13,917 bases of DNA from an uncultured Brevinema sp. Lineage in GTDB: Bacteria > Spirochaetota > Brevinematia > Brevinematales > Brevinemataceae. Positions within the stretch are counted from its first letter, which is position 1; the number at the start of each line of letters is the position of its first letter. Positions 1 through 6,980 of this stretch are shown here, piece after piece. The notes beneath the pieces were generated by a model. The model saw only the letters and a list, made by a program, of their open reading frames with translations. It was not told the origin of the DNA and did not search any database. The DNA is taken from positions 1 to 13,917 of the forward strand of contig CAMQSH010000037.1 in assembly GCA_947036575.1 (NCBI GenBank). The letters are read 5' to 3'. A program made the position numbers and the translations under genes.

Positions 1-106
1 CACCACTATGAAGATTTCTAATATAAAAGCCTTTTTTTGTTTCTTGTATACCCAGTACAGAAAAAGGGTTTGATTTAATTTCTTTCCACAATTTGTTCAA
101 TGCCAT
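1..106 (-). CDS. Unknown protein, N-terminal 35 residues only (cut by window edge)
   Basis: On the minus strand an ATG at 106-104 opens a frame with no stop as far as position 1. It starts MALNKLWKEIKSNPFSVLG and runs for 35 codons. A GAGG sequence lies about six bases before the ATG. Upstream is an almost ideal promoter (TTGACA, 16 bp, TATAAT) pointing the same way, which makes it very likely that this is a true gene start. The visible part has no signal peptide or membrane segment, so the protein is probably cytoplasmic at its N-terminus. I do not recognise the family from so short a piece. It is divergent from the ferritin-like genes at 284. Confidence 0.6.
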   Translation of the reverse strand, partial: MALNKLWKEIKSNPFSVLGIQETKKGFYIRNLHSG

Positions 107-153
107 ACAAACCTCACCATATTTATCTATTTTTTAATTAATTGTCCCTTTTC

Positions 154-181
154 ATTATAATAATTTTTCACGTTTTGTCAA
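154..181 (-). promoter_or_regulatory. Sigma-70-type promoter for the leftward gene at 1-106
   Basis: Read on the minus strand, TTGACA (181-176) is followed after 16 bases by TATAAT (159-154). Both hexamers match consensus exactly. The expected transcript start is about 40 bases before the ATG at 106. Confidence 0.75.
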
Positions 182-283
182 ACCTTTTTATGTTTTATTC
201 GAAAATAGTTTAAAAATAATTGGAAAAATTAGGATTTATTTACTATTTTTAAGACAGATATATTATTAAGGGGGATCTAAGCC

Positions 284-760
284 ATGGCATTAGAATCTAT
301 CAAAAAAGAAATTGCAAAGGAAATTGAAGCAACAAAATGCTTCGTTGAGCTTGCAATCGCCGCACAAAAATGTGGCTATACCAAAGCTGCTAAATTTTTC
401 ATCTCAGAAGCACAAGAAGATTGTGAGCATGCATTTTTATATGCAAGAGAATTGGATAAATATAGTGGGATTTTAGACGACGATAGAAATATCGTAGAAA
501 TAACCAAAGCGTTTTATGAGCTTGAATATGGTGCTATAGAAAGAATTAGCGATATGTACAAAGAAGCTCAAAAAGAAGATCTTCGTAGTATTTATCCTTT
601 TATTTCCAAAATGATGTCTAAACATTCTGAAGATTGTTATAGAGCTAAAAAACTCTTACAAAAAATCAGTGTTTTATTTTCAGCAGATTCTCTATCTGAT
701 ATAGAGAGTTTATTTGAAAATGAACAGGATGAAAATGATAATGATCTCTTAGATAATTAA
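284..760 (+). CDS. Ferritin-like diiron protein, copy 1
   Basis: A 158-residue, mostly helical soluble protein that fits the four-helix ferritin-like fold; bacterial ferritins are about 165 residues. Candidate metal ligands are E13/E15 in helix A, the E45-D46-C47-E48-H49 segment in helix B (the place of the ferritin E-x-x-H), E80/E81 in helix C and H114-S-E116 in helix D. Such proteins oxidise and store ferrous iron or detoxify peroxide in the cytoplasm. It is a close paralogue of the next gene (38 of the first 60 residues identical) but more diverged after residue 60, with an acidic Asp/Glu/Asn-rich tail. Both copies keep C19 and C47, unusual for ferritins; this copy also has C30 and C118. 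The start has an AAGGGGG ribosome site nine bases upstream. I could not pick a convincing promoter in 182-283. A rubrerythrin-like or other ferritin-superfamily role is possible. Confidence 0.75.
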   Translation: MALESIKKEIAKEIEATKCFVELAIAAQKCGYTKAAKFFISEAQEDCEHAFLYARELDKYSGILDDDRNIVEITKAFYELEYGAIERISDMYKEAQKEDLRSIYPFISKMMSKHSEDCYRAKKLLQKISVLFSADSLSDIESLFENEQDENDNDLLDN

Positions 761-768
761 AAATACTA

Positions 769-797
769 TTGTATAGTGCTTAATAATCGTCTATAAT
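769..797 (+). promoter_or_regulatory. Promoter for ferritin-like copy 2
   Basis: TTGTAT (769-774), 17 bases, then a perfect TATAAT (792-797). It lies in the 69-bp gap between the two ferritin-like genes, so copy 2 can be transcribed independently of copy 1. The same TTGTAT-N17-TATAAT arrangement recurs before the gene at 1460. Confidence 0.65.
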
Positions 798-820
798 AAA
801 TTAAATATTATTTATTATAG
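791..820. repeat. 11-bp perfect inverted repeat over the -10 and next to the ribosome site
   Basis: CTATAATAAAT (791-801) and ATTTATTATAG (810-820) are perfect reverse complements with an 8-base spacer. The left arm contains the whole -10 hexamer; the right arm runs into the AGGAG ribosome site (819-823) of ferritin-like copy 2. The position fits either an operator, for example for a Fur/PerR-type regulator that binds AT-rich dyads, or an mRNA hairpin that limits ribosome access. The AT-rich background makes chance dyads more likely, but 11 perfect pairs at this place is notable. Confidence 0.5.
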
Positions 821-829
821 GAGACAATT

Positions 830-1282
830 ATGGCATTACAATTGGTAAAAGACGAAGTCTTAAAAGAAATGGAAGCAGTAAAATGCTTTATTGACCTAGC
901 CATCAAAGCACAAAAAGCTGGCTATGAAAAAGCTGCAGAATATTTTTTAGCACAGGCTAGAGAAGACTGTGGACATGCTTTTAACTACGCTAAAGAATTA
1001 GATAAATACGGTGAAGTTCCTGGAGACATGACTATTACTAGTATTGTTCAAAAATTCGTAGACTTAGAAAAAGGTGCTGTTACTAGAGTACTAGCAATTC
1101 AAGATGAAATGGTAGCTGAAAATAACAAAGGACTTGCTCCTTTTATATTACATGTCTTACAAGATCATTCTGATGAAGCATATGTAGCACAAAAACTTCT
1201 TCAAAAAGTAGCTGTCCTTGACAAACAAGAAGCTCTTAATGATATTGAAGAATTATTTGCACAACTATTAGAAAAAGAATAA
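830..1282 (+). CDS. Ferritin-like diiron protein, copy 2
   Basis: A 150-residue soluble helical protein, paralogous to copy 1 just upstream. Candidate diiron ligands are E13/E15, E45-D46-x-x-H49, E80 and H113 with D115/E116, spaced as in the four helices of ferritin. It has no signal peptide, so it acts in the cytoplasm, probably in iron storage or oxidative protection. Compared with copy 1 it lacks the acidic tail and keeps only the two shared cysteines (C19, C47). The start is supported by AGGAG six bases before the ATG. It has its own promoter and a possible operator, and is followed by a strong terminator, so expression is likely to be higher or differently timed than copy 1. Confidence 0.77.
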   Translation: MALQLVKDEVLKEMEAVKCFIDLAIKAQKAGYEKAAEYFLAQAREDCGHAFNYAKELDKYGEVPGDMTITSIVQKFVDLEKGAVTRVLAIQDEMVAENNKGLAPFILHVLQDHSDEAYVAQKLLQKVAVLDKQEALNDIEELFAQLLEKE

Positions 1283-1312
1283 TTTTCTGAAATTATTCTG
1301 AAATTATAAATA

Positions 1313-1345
1313 AAAAAGCACATACAAAAATGTATGTGCTTTTTT
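1313..1345 (+). terminator. Rho-independent terminator after ferritin-like copy 2
   Basis: A 9-bp perfect stem, GCACATACA (1318-1326) and TGTATGTGC (1331-1339), with a 4-base loop, is followed by six T. A run of A before the stem could let it work leftward too, but no leftward gene needs it here. Confidence 0.9.
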
Positions 1346-1389
1346 AATAACCTAGATTTATTTCATTAAAAATTGTTAAAACTTTTTAA

Positions 1390-1418
1390 TTGTATTATCT
1401 CCTATTATAAACTATAAT
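1390..1418 (+). promoter_or_regulatory. Promoter for the arylsulfotransferase-like gene
   Basis: TTGTAT (1390-1395), 17 bases, TATAAT (1413-1418). The -10 is the right half of a small dyad, TATTATA-3 nt-TATAATA (1403-1419), which may be chance in this AT-rich DNA. The start codon at 1460 lies about 35 bases past the expected transcript start. Confidence 0.6.
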
Positions 1419-1459
1419 AATATTAGAAACCCTTATTTTATATACTTAGGAGTATACAA

Positions 1460-3115
1460 ATGAAAAATATTTTACTTATCTCTTTATTCTTTATAACAAT
1501 ATCTTGTGGTACTAATCAAATAGTTTTAGAGAAAATATCTGATAATACTATTCTTACTAGCTCAAACAATTTTCTTAAAATCAATCCCTATCTTATCGCC
1601 CCTCTTTCTGCAGAACTACATATTCAAGCACCTAATACCGATCTCACTATTACTGTAAAAGGTCAAGATGGTAAGGACTCCGATCTTTCTTATACCTGGA
1701 AAAACACTACTAATACTATTTTTCCAGTCTTAGGAATGTATTTTGAACATACAAATACTATTGTTATTTCTACACCTACTATATCCAAAACACTTCAAGT
1801 GGTTATTACCAATAAAGCTGCTGAATTTATTGAATCTATAGAAGTCTTGGTCAATAATAGACCTATAAACGAAGAGCGTAAAAACTTTCTTAATTTTCTA
1901 AATCCTGTAGGCAGCCTAAATGATCTTTTTGCTACTGACAATTATGGTAAAATAAGATGGTACCTGTCTAGCACTGATGAATTACACGCTATGAAATTTA
2001 ATACCACTAATGACGAAGTACAATTTTCTATCCTCAATACTACCTCTCCAGAGGTGCTTACATACAATATGGTAGGTAAATTAATTAATACTGTAAAAGG
2101 ATCGAAGACACCTACATATAATGTAAAAGAAGCCGACAAACGATACCATCATGACTTTTTTTATAGAGATAATGGAAATATTATTATTCTTGATAAATCT
2201 CAATATGGTGTTGAAGATGCTATTTTAGAAGTTGATACTAAAGGTAATATTGTTCAAGCATTCCAAATCGGTGATTGGATTAGAAAAACTATTAATAATG
2301 ACCCAAAAGATAATACAGGATTAGAAAATTTTATTTTTGATTCAGAAAGTAATCCTATTGATGAGTATGCTTCTGGTATTAGATATCCTGGAATGCCTGA
2401 TGAACAAAATGCTATTGACTGGGCACATATTAATGCTGTAAGTTTTGACGAAGCAACAAGCACTCTTTATCTATCTTTTCGCCAACATGGTATTTTTGCC
2501 TTCGATTATAATACCCAAACACTAAAGTGGATCTTCATGAGAAAAGATTATACTATCCCTAGTGGAAATCGTATCTTTTATAATCTTCCAGAAAGTATGG
2601 TATATATTTATGATGTTCCTGCATTAGCTCCTTATATTTTAAAAGGAATGAATGGGGTAGATCATCCTCACGCTATAACTTTCCTTTCAAACAATCAATT
2701 TATGGTTTTTGATAATTCAGGTGATGATGGAAATTTCCCTGAAGAAGGATCTCGTTTATTAGTATTTTCCGTAGATGAAACAACCATGACAGCTAAATCT
2801 GAATGGGAATACAGACATATTAATTCAGACGGAAAATTAGCTTATTCACAAATTGTTTCTGATATGGACAAAACACCTTTTAATTCTTATATTGGTATTT
2901 TTGGAACTGCTACACCTTTTCCCTATATAGAAATTGATAACAACAAAAAAGTGCTTTTTGATATGAGATTAAATCTTGTTGCTAAAGGTGCTGGAGATAG
3001 TGATGTAGCTATGCCTATTGCTTGTCCTACTGCAAGACTTATACAAAATGGTATTTTTGTATATAGAGGTGATTACACTTCTATATACCCAAGCATGTAT
3101 AAATCTATAGACTAA
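1460..3115 (+). CDS. Arylsulfate sulfotransferase (ASST)-like lipoprotein
   Basis: A 551-residue exported protein. The first 15 residues are a hydrophobic signal ending in a relaxed lipobox (T-I-S-C), so C16 would be lipidated. An N-terminal beta domain (about 45-120) is followed by a propeller-like region with the ASST signature elements: H230-H231-D-F, D320-W-A-H323-I-N, S339-F-R341-Q, and D-H-P-H404-A-I-T. These line up with the sulfate-binding and catalytic histidines and arginine of E. coli ASST (H252, H356, R374 and the sulfurylated H436). The family moves sulfate from one phenolic compound to another without PAPS. The E. coli enzyme needs a disulfide; here the only cysteines are C16 and C522, so no such bond can form. 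AGGAG lies seven bases before the ATG. It is a single-gene unit with its own promoter and terminator. The true substrate is unknown. Confidence 0.8.
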   Translation: MKNILLISLFFITISCGTNQIVLEKISDNTILTSSNNFLKINPYLIAPLSAELHIQAPNTDLTITVKGQDGKDSDLSYTWKNTTNTIFPVLGMYFEHTNTIVISTPTISKTLQVVITNKAAEFIESIEVLVNNRPINEERKNFLNFLNPVGSLNDLFATDNYGKIRWYLSSTDELHAMKFNTTNDEVQFSILNTTSPEVLTYNMVGKLINTVKGSKTPTYNVKEADKRYHHDFFYRDNGNIIILDKSQYGVEDAILEVDTKGNIVQAFQIGDWIRKTINNDPKDNTGLENFIFDSESNPIDEYASGIRYPGMPDEQNAIDWAHINAVSFDEATSTLYLSFRQHGIFAFDYNTQTLKWIFMRKDYTIPSGNRIFYNLPESMVYIYDVPALAPYILKGMNGVDHPHAITFLSNNQFMVFDNSGDDGNFPEEGSRLLVFSVDETTMTAKSEWEYRHINSDGKLAYSQIVSDMDKTPFNSYIGIFGTATPFPYIEIDNNKKVLFDMRLNLVAKGAGDSDVAMPIACPTARLIQNGIFVYRGDYTSIYPSMYKSID

Positions 3116-3130
3116 GATAAATCTCAAACA

Positions 3131-3156
3131 AAAACCCCCAAAATTTTGGGGGTTTT
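3131..3156. terminator. Bidirectional terminator between converging ASST-like gene and moxR
   Basis: A perfect palindrome: CCCCCAAAA (3135-3143) and TTTTGGGGG (3144-3152), flanked by AAAA and TTTT. It lies 15-41 bases beyond the stop at 3115 and just before the end of the leftward operon at 3174, so it can end transcripts from both sides. Confidence 0.9.
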
Positions 3157-3173
3157 TTATACTAATATAAAGT

Positions 3174-4157
3174 TTAAGGTATCTCTACTCTTTGTAGAAT
3201 TTGATCGATAAGACTATCCGATGTTAATCCTTCAGCCTCGGCTTCAAAAGAAATTAATACTCTATGTCTTAATACTTCATGAGCAACACCTTTGATATCT
3301 TCAGGAATCACATAAGCTCTTCCATCAAAAAACGCTTCTGCTTTAGCAGCTTTAAGGAATGCTAAAGAAGCTCTCGGTGATGCTCCAGCACGAATATATT
3401 CAGATTTAATTTGTACTGCTTCAGGATCCCTTGTTGCATAAACAAGGTTAACAATATATTCCATGATTTTTTCATCGGCATAAATTTGTTTAACAAAATT
3501 TTGTAAATCAAGAACTTGTTCTTTGGAAATAACTTTTTTTGGTTCTGGAATATGTAATCCACCCATACGAGAAATAATTCTTTTTTCTTCAGCTCTTGTC
3601 GGATAATGAGCAATTATTTTTAATAAAAATCTATCCATTTGTGCTTCTGGAAGGGGATAAGTACCTTCTTGTTCAATAGGGTTTTGGGTAGCCATTACCA
3701 AGAATGGATCTGGTAATTGATAAGTGTTATCACCAATAGTGATTGTTTTTTCTTGCATCGCTTCTAATAAGGCTGCTTGCACTTTTGCTGGAGCACGATT
3801 TATTTCATCAGCTAAAACAAAGTTTGTAAATACAGGTCCTTGCTTTACTTCAAAATTACCCGTACCTTGGTTATAGATCAATGTTCCTCTAATATCTGCA
3901 GGTAGCATATCTGGAGTAAATTGGATTCTATTAAAATCCAAATCTAAAATTTTTGCTAAGGTACTAATAGACAATGTTTTTGCTAATCCTGGCAATCCTT
4001 CGATAAGAATATGACCGCCTGTCAACAAACCCATCATCAAGTATTTATAGACTGATTTTTGTCCTACAATAACTTTTTCATATTCTAGCTCAATTTGATT
4101 GAGTATTTCTTTTTTTTGTACTGCTAATTCTGTAATACGACGAATGTCTATATCCAT
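3174..4157 (-). CDS. MoxR-family AAA+ ATPase
   Basis: A 327-residue cytoplasmic ATPase typical of MoxR. Walker A is GLPGLAKT (54-61), Walker B is F-V-L-A-D-E (113-118), sensor 1 is in ATQNP (156-160), and the E-A-Q-M-D-R-F segment near 171-177 is the usual MoxR signature. MoxR proteins act as chaperones for maturation or metal insertion of partner complexes, often beside DUF58 and von Willebrand A-domain genes; none is present here. I chose the ATG at 4157 because AAGGAGG lies seven bases upstream of it; the ATG at 4163 would sit one base from that site. It is the last gene of the rnf operon, 30 bases after rnfA, where rnfB is often found. A role in maturing the Rnf-like complex is my inference. 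Confidence 0.9.
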   Translation of the reverse strand: MDIDIRRITELAVQKKEILNQIELEYEKVIVGQKSVYKYLMMGLLTGGHILIEGLPGLAKTLSISTLAKILDLDFNRIQFTPDMLPADIRGTLIYNQGTGNFEVKQGPVFTNFVLADEINRAPAKVQAALLEAMQEKTITIGDNTYQLPDPFLVMATQNPIEQEGTYPLPEAQMDRFLLKIIAHYPTRAEEKRIISRMGGLHIPEPKKVISKEQVLDLQNFVKQIYADEKIMEYIVNLVYATRDPEAVQIKSEYIRAGASPRASLAFLKAAKAEAFFDGRAYVIPEDIKGVAHEVLRHRVLISFEAEAEGLTSDSLIDQILQRVEIP

Positions 4158-4187
4158 AATCATGCCTCCTTAGTCTGTTTTATTTTT

Positions 4188-4724
4188 TTAATAACTAATC
4201 ATTGATAGAATACCTAAAATAAATAGTTTTAAAGCACAGGTGTGTTTCGGATTTAACCTATGAAAATTAAAGTTAATACTAATAGCCGTAATAGTACATA
4301 AAACAACCATAAATCCTATACCTAGCCCCAAAGAATATACAATACTATCCATTCCATCAAAATTTTTTGCTATAATTACAGAAAAAACAAGTGGTAAAAT
4401 AGCATCGCCTCTACGAATAAATCCTGTAACAGAATCTTCTAAACGAGACGCTGGCAATAAAAATCCTATAATCACACTTAATATTACTTCAAATCCTATT
4501 AAAATAATCAATAAAAACAACTCTTTTCCAGGAAAATCAAACCAAGGTCTGAGAACAATCATAATAAGAGTTTGAATTAATAAAAAAGTAATCACTCTCA
4601 AACTAACCCAAAAGGATTCCATCAAGGTATAAGAAAATAATACGATAACTCCCAATCCCACAGCATGCCAGACAAATATGTTTTCAAAAAACATGCCTGA
4701 AACAAAAATACTTAATAAACTCAT
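4188..4724 (-). CDS. rnfA: RnfA-like integral membrane subunit, cluster cysteines missing
   Basis: A 178-residue protein with about six membrane helices. Its order after rnfE, its length (RnfA is about 190) and its N-terminal F-x-E-N-I-F-V segment, which matches the V-N-N-F-V of RnfA, point to this subunit. In ordinary RnfA a cysteine in G-L-C-P near residue 25 and one in T-N-C-A-V-L-G near 113 bind a 2Fe-2S centre with RnfE. Here these places read V22-G-L-G-V and R104-R-G-D-A-I-L, and the only cysteines are C143 and C163. The start ATG overlaps the rnfE stop by one base (TAATG) and has AAGGAG upstream, so translation is probably coupled. The assignment rests mainly on context and topology. 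Confidence 0.65.
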   Translation of the reverse strand: MSLLSIFVSGMFFENIFVWHAVGLGVIVLFSYTLMESFWVSLRVITFLLIQTLIMIVLRPWFDFPGKELFLLIILIGFEVILSVIIGFLLPASRLEDSVTGFIRRGDAILPLVFSVIIAKNFDGMDSIVYSLGLGIGFMVVLCTITAISINFNFHRLNPKHTCALKLFILGILSMISY

Positions 4725-5350
4725 TATATTTTTTCTCCTTTATCTGAATGAGAAAATCCCATTAAGCCAATAAGAGCTGCTATAATAAAAAAGATTATTG
4801 CTCTCATATTAATAGCAGATAACCAAAATAATTTTGTATTCTTAACTGTATTTTCAAAACCTACAAAAATAGAATCCCCACCAAAAGTGAAAATTTCACC
4901 AAAAGCTCCAAATTTGAAATTTAATGATCCATGCAACACAAAATCTCTCAAACAAGAAAAAAGAACAACTAGGAGAGCAGATATAAATGCTTCAACAAAA
5001 GGCGCTGATTCTCTATCATTTTCATGATCTTCTAACCAACCTATCAACATGGAAGATGCTGTCATCGATGCAGGAAAAATCAAAGCTAATTCTTTATATA
5101 AACCCCAATCTACCATACCAATTAATAACACATAAAGTGTTCCAGCAAATACACCAAAAAAAGAGGTAATATAAAAAGCATCTGTAGTATGTATTCTTTT
5201 TTTTAATAAGTCAACAATCATTGATAAAAAAGGATAAAGAATCAAAACTCCTATACCAGCAACAACTCCTTGATAAGCACTATTCATTGTAAAAATCAGA
5301 GGATACAGACAAAATCTAACTAATGGACCTTGGGCTATCTCTTGTTTCAT
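4724..5350 (-). CDS. rnfE: RnfE-like integral membrane subunit
   Basis: A 208-residue multi-pass membrane protein. The N-terminus (P-L-V-R-F-C-L-Y-P) resembles the L-V-Q-L-L-G-L-C-P of RnfE, though C14 is not in the exact place. The second ligand region, normally V-N-C-I-I-L-G, reads T-A-S-S-M-L-I-G (97-104), so the second cysteine is lost. A later L-R-D-F-V-L-H-G-S segment matches the conserved R-E-x-x-G-x-G of RnfE. I start the gene at ATG 5350: AAGGA lies seven bases before it. A GTG at 5380 would add ten residues but lies inside the upstream gene and has no clear ribosome site. It begins one base after the end of the D-G fusion gene. In Rnf pumps RnfA and RnfE form an inverted pair that carries electrons across the membrane. 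Confidence 0.7.
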   Translation of the reverse strand: MKQEIAQGPLVRFCLYPLIFTMNSAYQGVVAGIGVLILYPFLSMIVDLLKKRIHTTDAFYITSFFGVFAGTLYVLLIGMVDWGLYKELALIFPASMTASSMLIGWLEDHENDRESAPFVEAFISALLVVLFSCLRDFVLHGSLNFKFGAFGEIFTFGGDSIFVGFENTVKNTKLFWLSAINMRAIIFFIIAALIGLMGFSHSDKGEKI

Positions 5351-5351
5351 A

Positions 5352-6980
5352 TTATATTCCTTTATTTTTGATAAATTCACTATATATCACAGCTCCTTTT
5401 CTAAAGGCATCTATAATTCTATAGCTTACAAAAGAATTTTTACTACTATATTCTTCTATTTCTGTGTCATTTAATACATTTGACATATCATTGATATCTT
5501 TACCTATTAATAATTGTCTTAATCGTGCATCAATATAGTAGGAATGAGCTGTCTTTAACTGTACAACTTTTACTTCTCTAATAATATTATCTTTTACTAA
5601 CATTAATATATTGATATATGTTCTATATAAACTAGAATCACTATTAATAATATAAGACATTTCACCTTGTGTATCTTCTGCTTGAAATATATTTTGACTA
5701 AGATCCGTTTTTTGAATACGATACTCAGGAAAAACATCTCCAACAATACGTAGAAAATATTGGCTTTCTCTTTGTTCAAAAGCATTATTAGGAAGAAAAC
5801 TTACACTCATTAAAACACTTACTATCATCAATAGACCTATACTAATTCTTATTATATATCTTTTTGATATTCTTAATCTTAATTTAAAATTTTTAATAGT
5901 GCTTATTGTTAATTTTTCTATTCCAAAAACAGGTCTTTTACAAATTGTTTCAATTAAAGAAGCACTAATATTTACAATGATAGCAGCAAAAACATGATTG
6001 ATAATATAATAAGATCTATAAAACATCATTGAAGCAATTATTGCAGTGATAATAGTAGCAATATATCGGGCTCTTTTGTTGTTGATAGGAATATTATTAG
6101 CAATAATAAATAAAGAGGAAAACCATAATGAAATATTATAGATAAATCCTTGCTGTAAAATATTCATCGCATTGGGTGTTCCAATGAGCTGAAGATAATA
6201 GGTTAATAAAAAGATGAAAACATATAATATGGGTATAATAGGATCTATAATTTTATTAAAAGATAATAAAATATAAGCTAACAAAATAACAAAAATAGAG
6301 CCAACACCTATATTAAAAGAGTAAGGAGTTGAAATCATATAGAATAAATTTTCAGGGTTTTTAACTAAAGTATTAGTATAATTTGTTATTAAACCTACAT
6401 AGGCAGAGACACTATTACTATATAAAAATGTTTTCTCAGGTATTTCAGCAATAATATAATTAGCATCTATTAGTGCTGTTAAAAAAGAGTTGTTTCCTAG
6501 AGTTGTATTTGCTTCTTGTATTATAGGAACAAGATAAGGTAAGGTAAATGTAGGGTCTACTATATAAGTAGAAACAGTAAGAGATCCTGCTAAAACACCT
6601 AGTAAAATAGGAGAAATAATAGGTCTTCCATTTACTGATAATATACCTGCGCCAAAAACCATCATAACAGTAACACCTAGAATATTAGAATAAATAGATA
6701 TTTGAGGAGAAATAATAAGAACATAACTAACTACAGATATATGCCATAATAAACTATTAAAAAAAAGTGTTTTATTAAAAAATTGGTAAAACCATATAAT
6801 AATATATGCTATAAAATAAGCAATAAATAATTGCTTGAGGACAGTATATCCAAAAAAGAAAAGAGAACAAAATAAAATAATATATAAAACCAAAAGATGT
6901 TTTTTATATTGATTTTCTGTTGTCGTTGTATGGTGGAGAAACGGTGCTTCAGAAACTACTTTATCAAAAACTTTAAGCAT
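5352..6980 (-). CDS. rnfD: RnfD-RnfG fusion protein, divergent flavin sites
   Basis: A single 542-residue open frame joins two subunits that are usually separate. Residues 1-355 are RnfD-like: an S-E-A-P-F-L-H start (S-P-H in RnfD), many membrane helices, a G110-A-G-I-L...P segment at the place of the usual N-P-F-N-P-A, and a C-terminal F-A-A-I-I-V-N...R-P-V-F-G (331-353) very like the end of RnfD. A further helix at about 376-395 leads into an RnfG-like extracytoplasmic domain (396-542). The RnfG flavinylation motif S-G-A-T is replaced by D524-A-F-R-K-G-A-V-I-Y-S, so the threonine that carries FMN is valine. I find no S-G-A-T-P-L motif in the RnfD part. The ATG overlaps the rnfC stop by eight bases, with AAGGATC as ribosome site. 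No frameshift is needed to explain the fusion. Confidence 0.75.
   Translation of the reverse strand: MLKVFDKVVSEAPFLHHTTTTENQYKKHLLVLYIILFCSLFFFGYTVLKQLFIAYFIAYIIIWFYQFFNKTLFFNSLLWHISVVSYVLIISPQISIYSNILGVTVMMVFGAGILSVNGRPIISPILLGVLAGSLTVSTYIVDPTFTLPYLVPIIQEANTTLGNNSFLTALIDANYIIAEIPEKTFLYSNSVSAYVGLITNYTNTLVKNPENLFYMISTPYSFNIGVGSIFVILLAYILLSFNKIIDPIIPILYVFIFLLTYYLQLIGTPNAMNILQQGFIYNISLWFSSLFIIANNIPINNKRARYIATIITAIIASMMFYRSYYIINHVFAAIIVNISASLIETICKRPVFGIEKLTISTIKNFKLRLRISKRYIIRISIGLLMIVSVLMSVSFLPNNAFEQRESQYFLRIVGDVFPEYRIQKTDLSQNIFQAEDTQGEMSYIINSDSSLYRTYINILMLVKDNIIREVKVVQLKTAHSYYIDARLRQLLIGKDINDMSNVLNDTEIEEYSSKNSFVSYRIIDAFRKGAVIYSEFIKNKGI

Noticed and set aside
239..266. TTTACT-N16-TATTAT as promoter for ferritin-like copy 1
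   Set aside because: The transcript would start at about 273, inside the ribosome site, so it could not give a normal mRNA.
1286..1310. Short direct repeat (CTGAAATT twice) after ferritin-like copy 2
   Set aside because: Only eight bases in AT-rich DNA and no partner feature; probably chance.
1942..2463. Minus-strand frames inside the ASST-like gene (1942-2139 and 2254-2463)
   Set aside because: They are antisense to a well-supported gene, have no ribosome sites and show no recognisable protein.
3362..3613. Second minus-strand frame inside moxR
   Set aside because: Wholly inside the MoxR coding region in another frame; low-complexity Lys/Leu/Ile content typical of a shadow.
4987..5169. Plus-strand frame inside rnfE
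   Set aside because: Antisense to rnfE, no promoter or ribosome site.
5603..5785. Other-frame minus-strand ORF inside the RnfD-RnfG fusion
   Set aside because: A shadow frame; the fusion frame has recognisable RnfD and RnfG features throughout.
5352..6980. The RnfD-RnfG fusion as a sequencing frameshift artefact
   Set aside because: Both parts are in one frame without an intervening stop or a homopolymer-linked frame change, and the linker helix is the expected RnfG membrane anchor.
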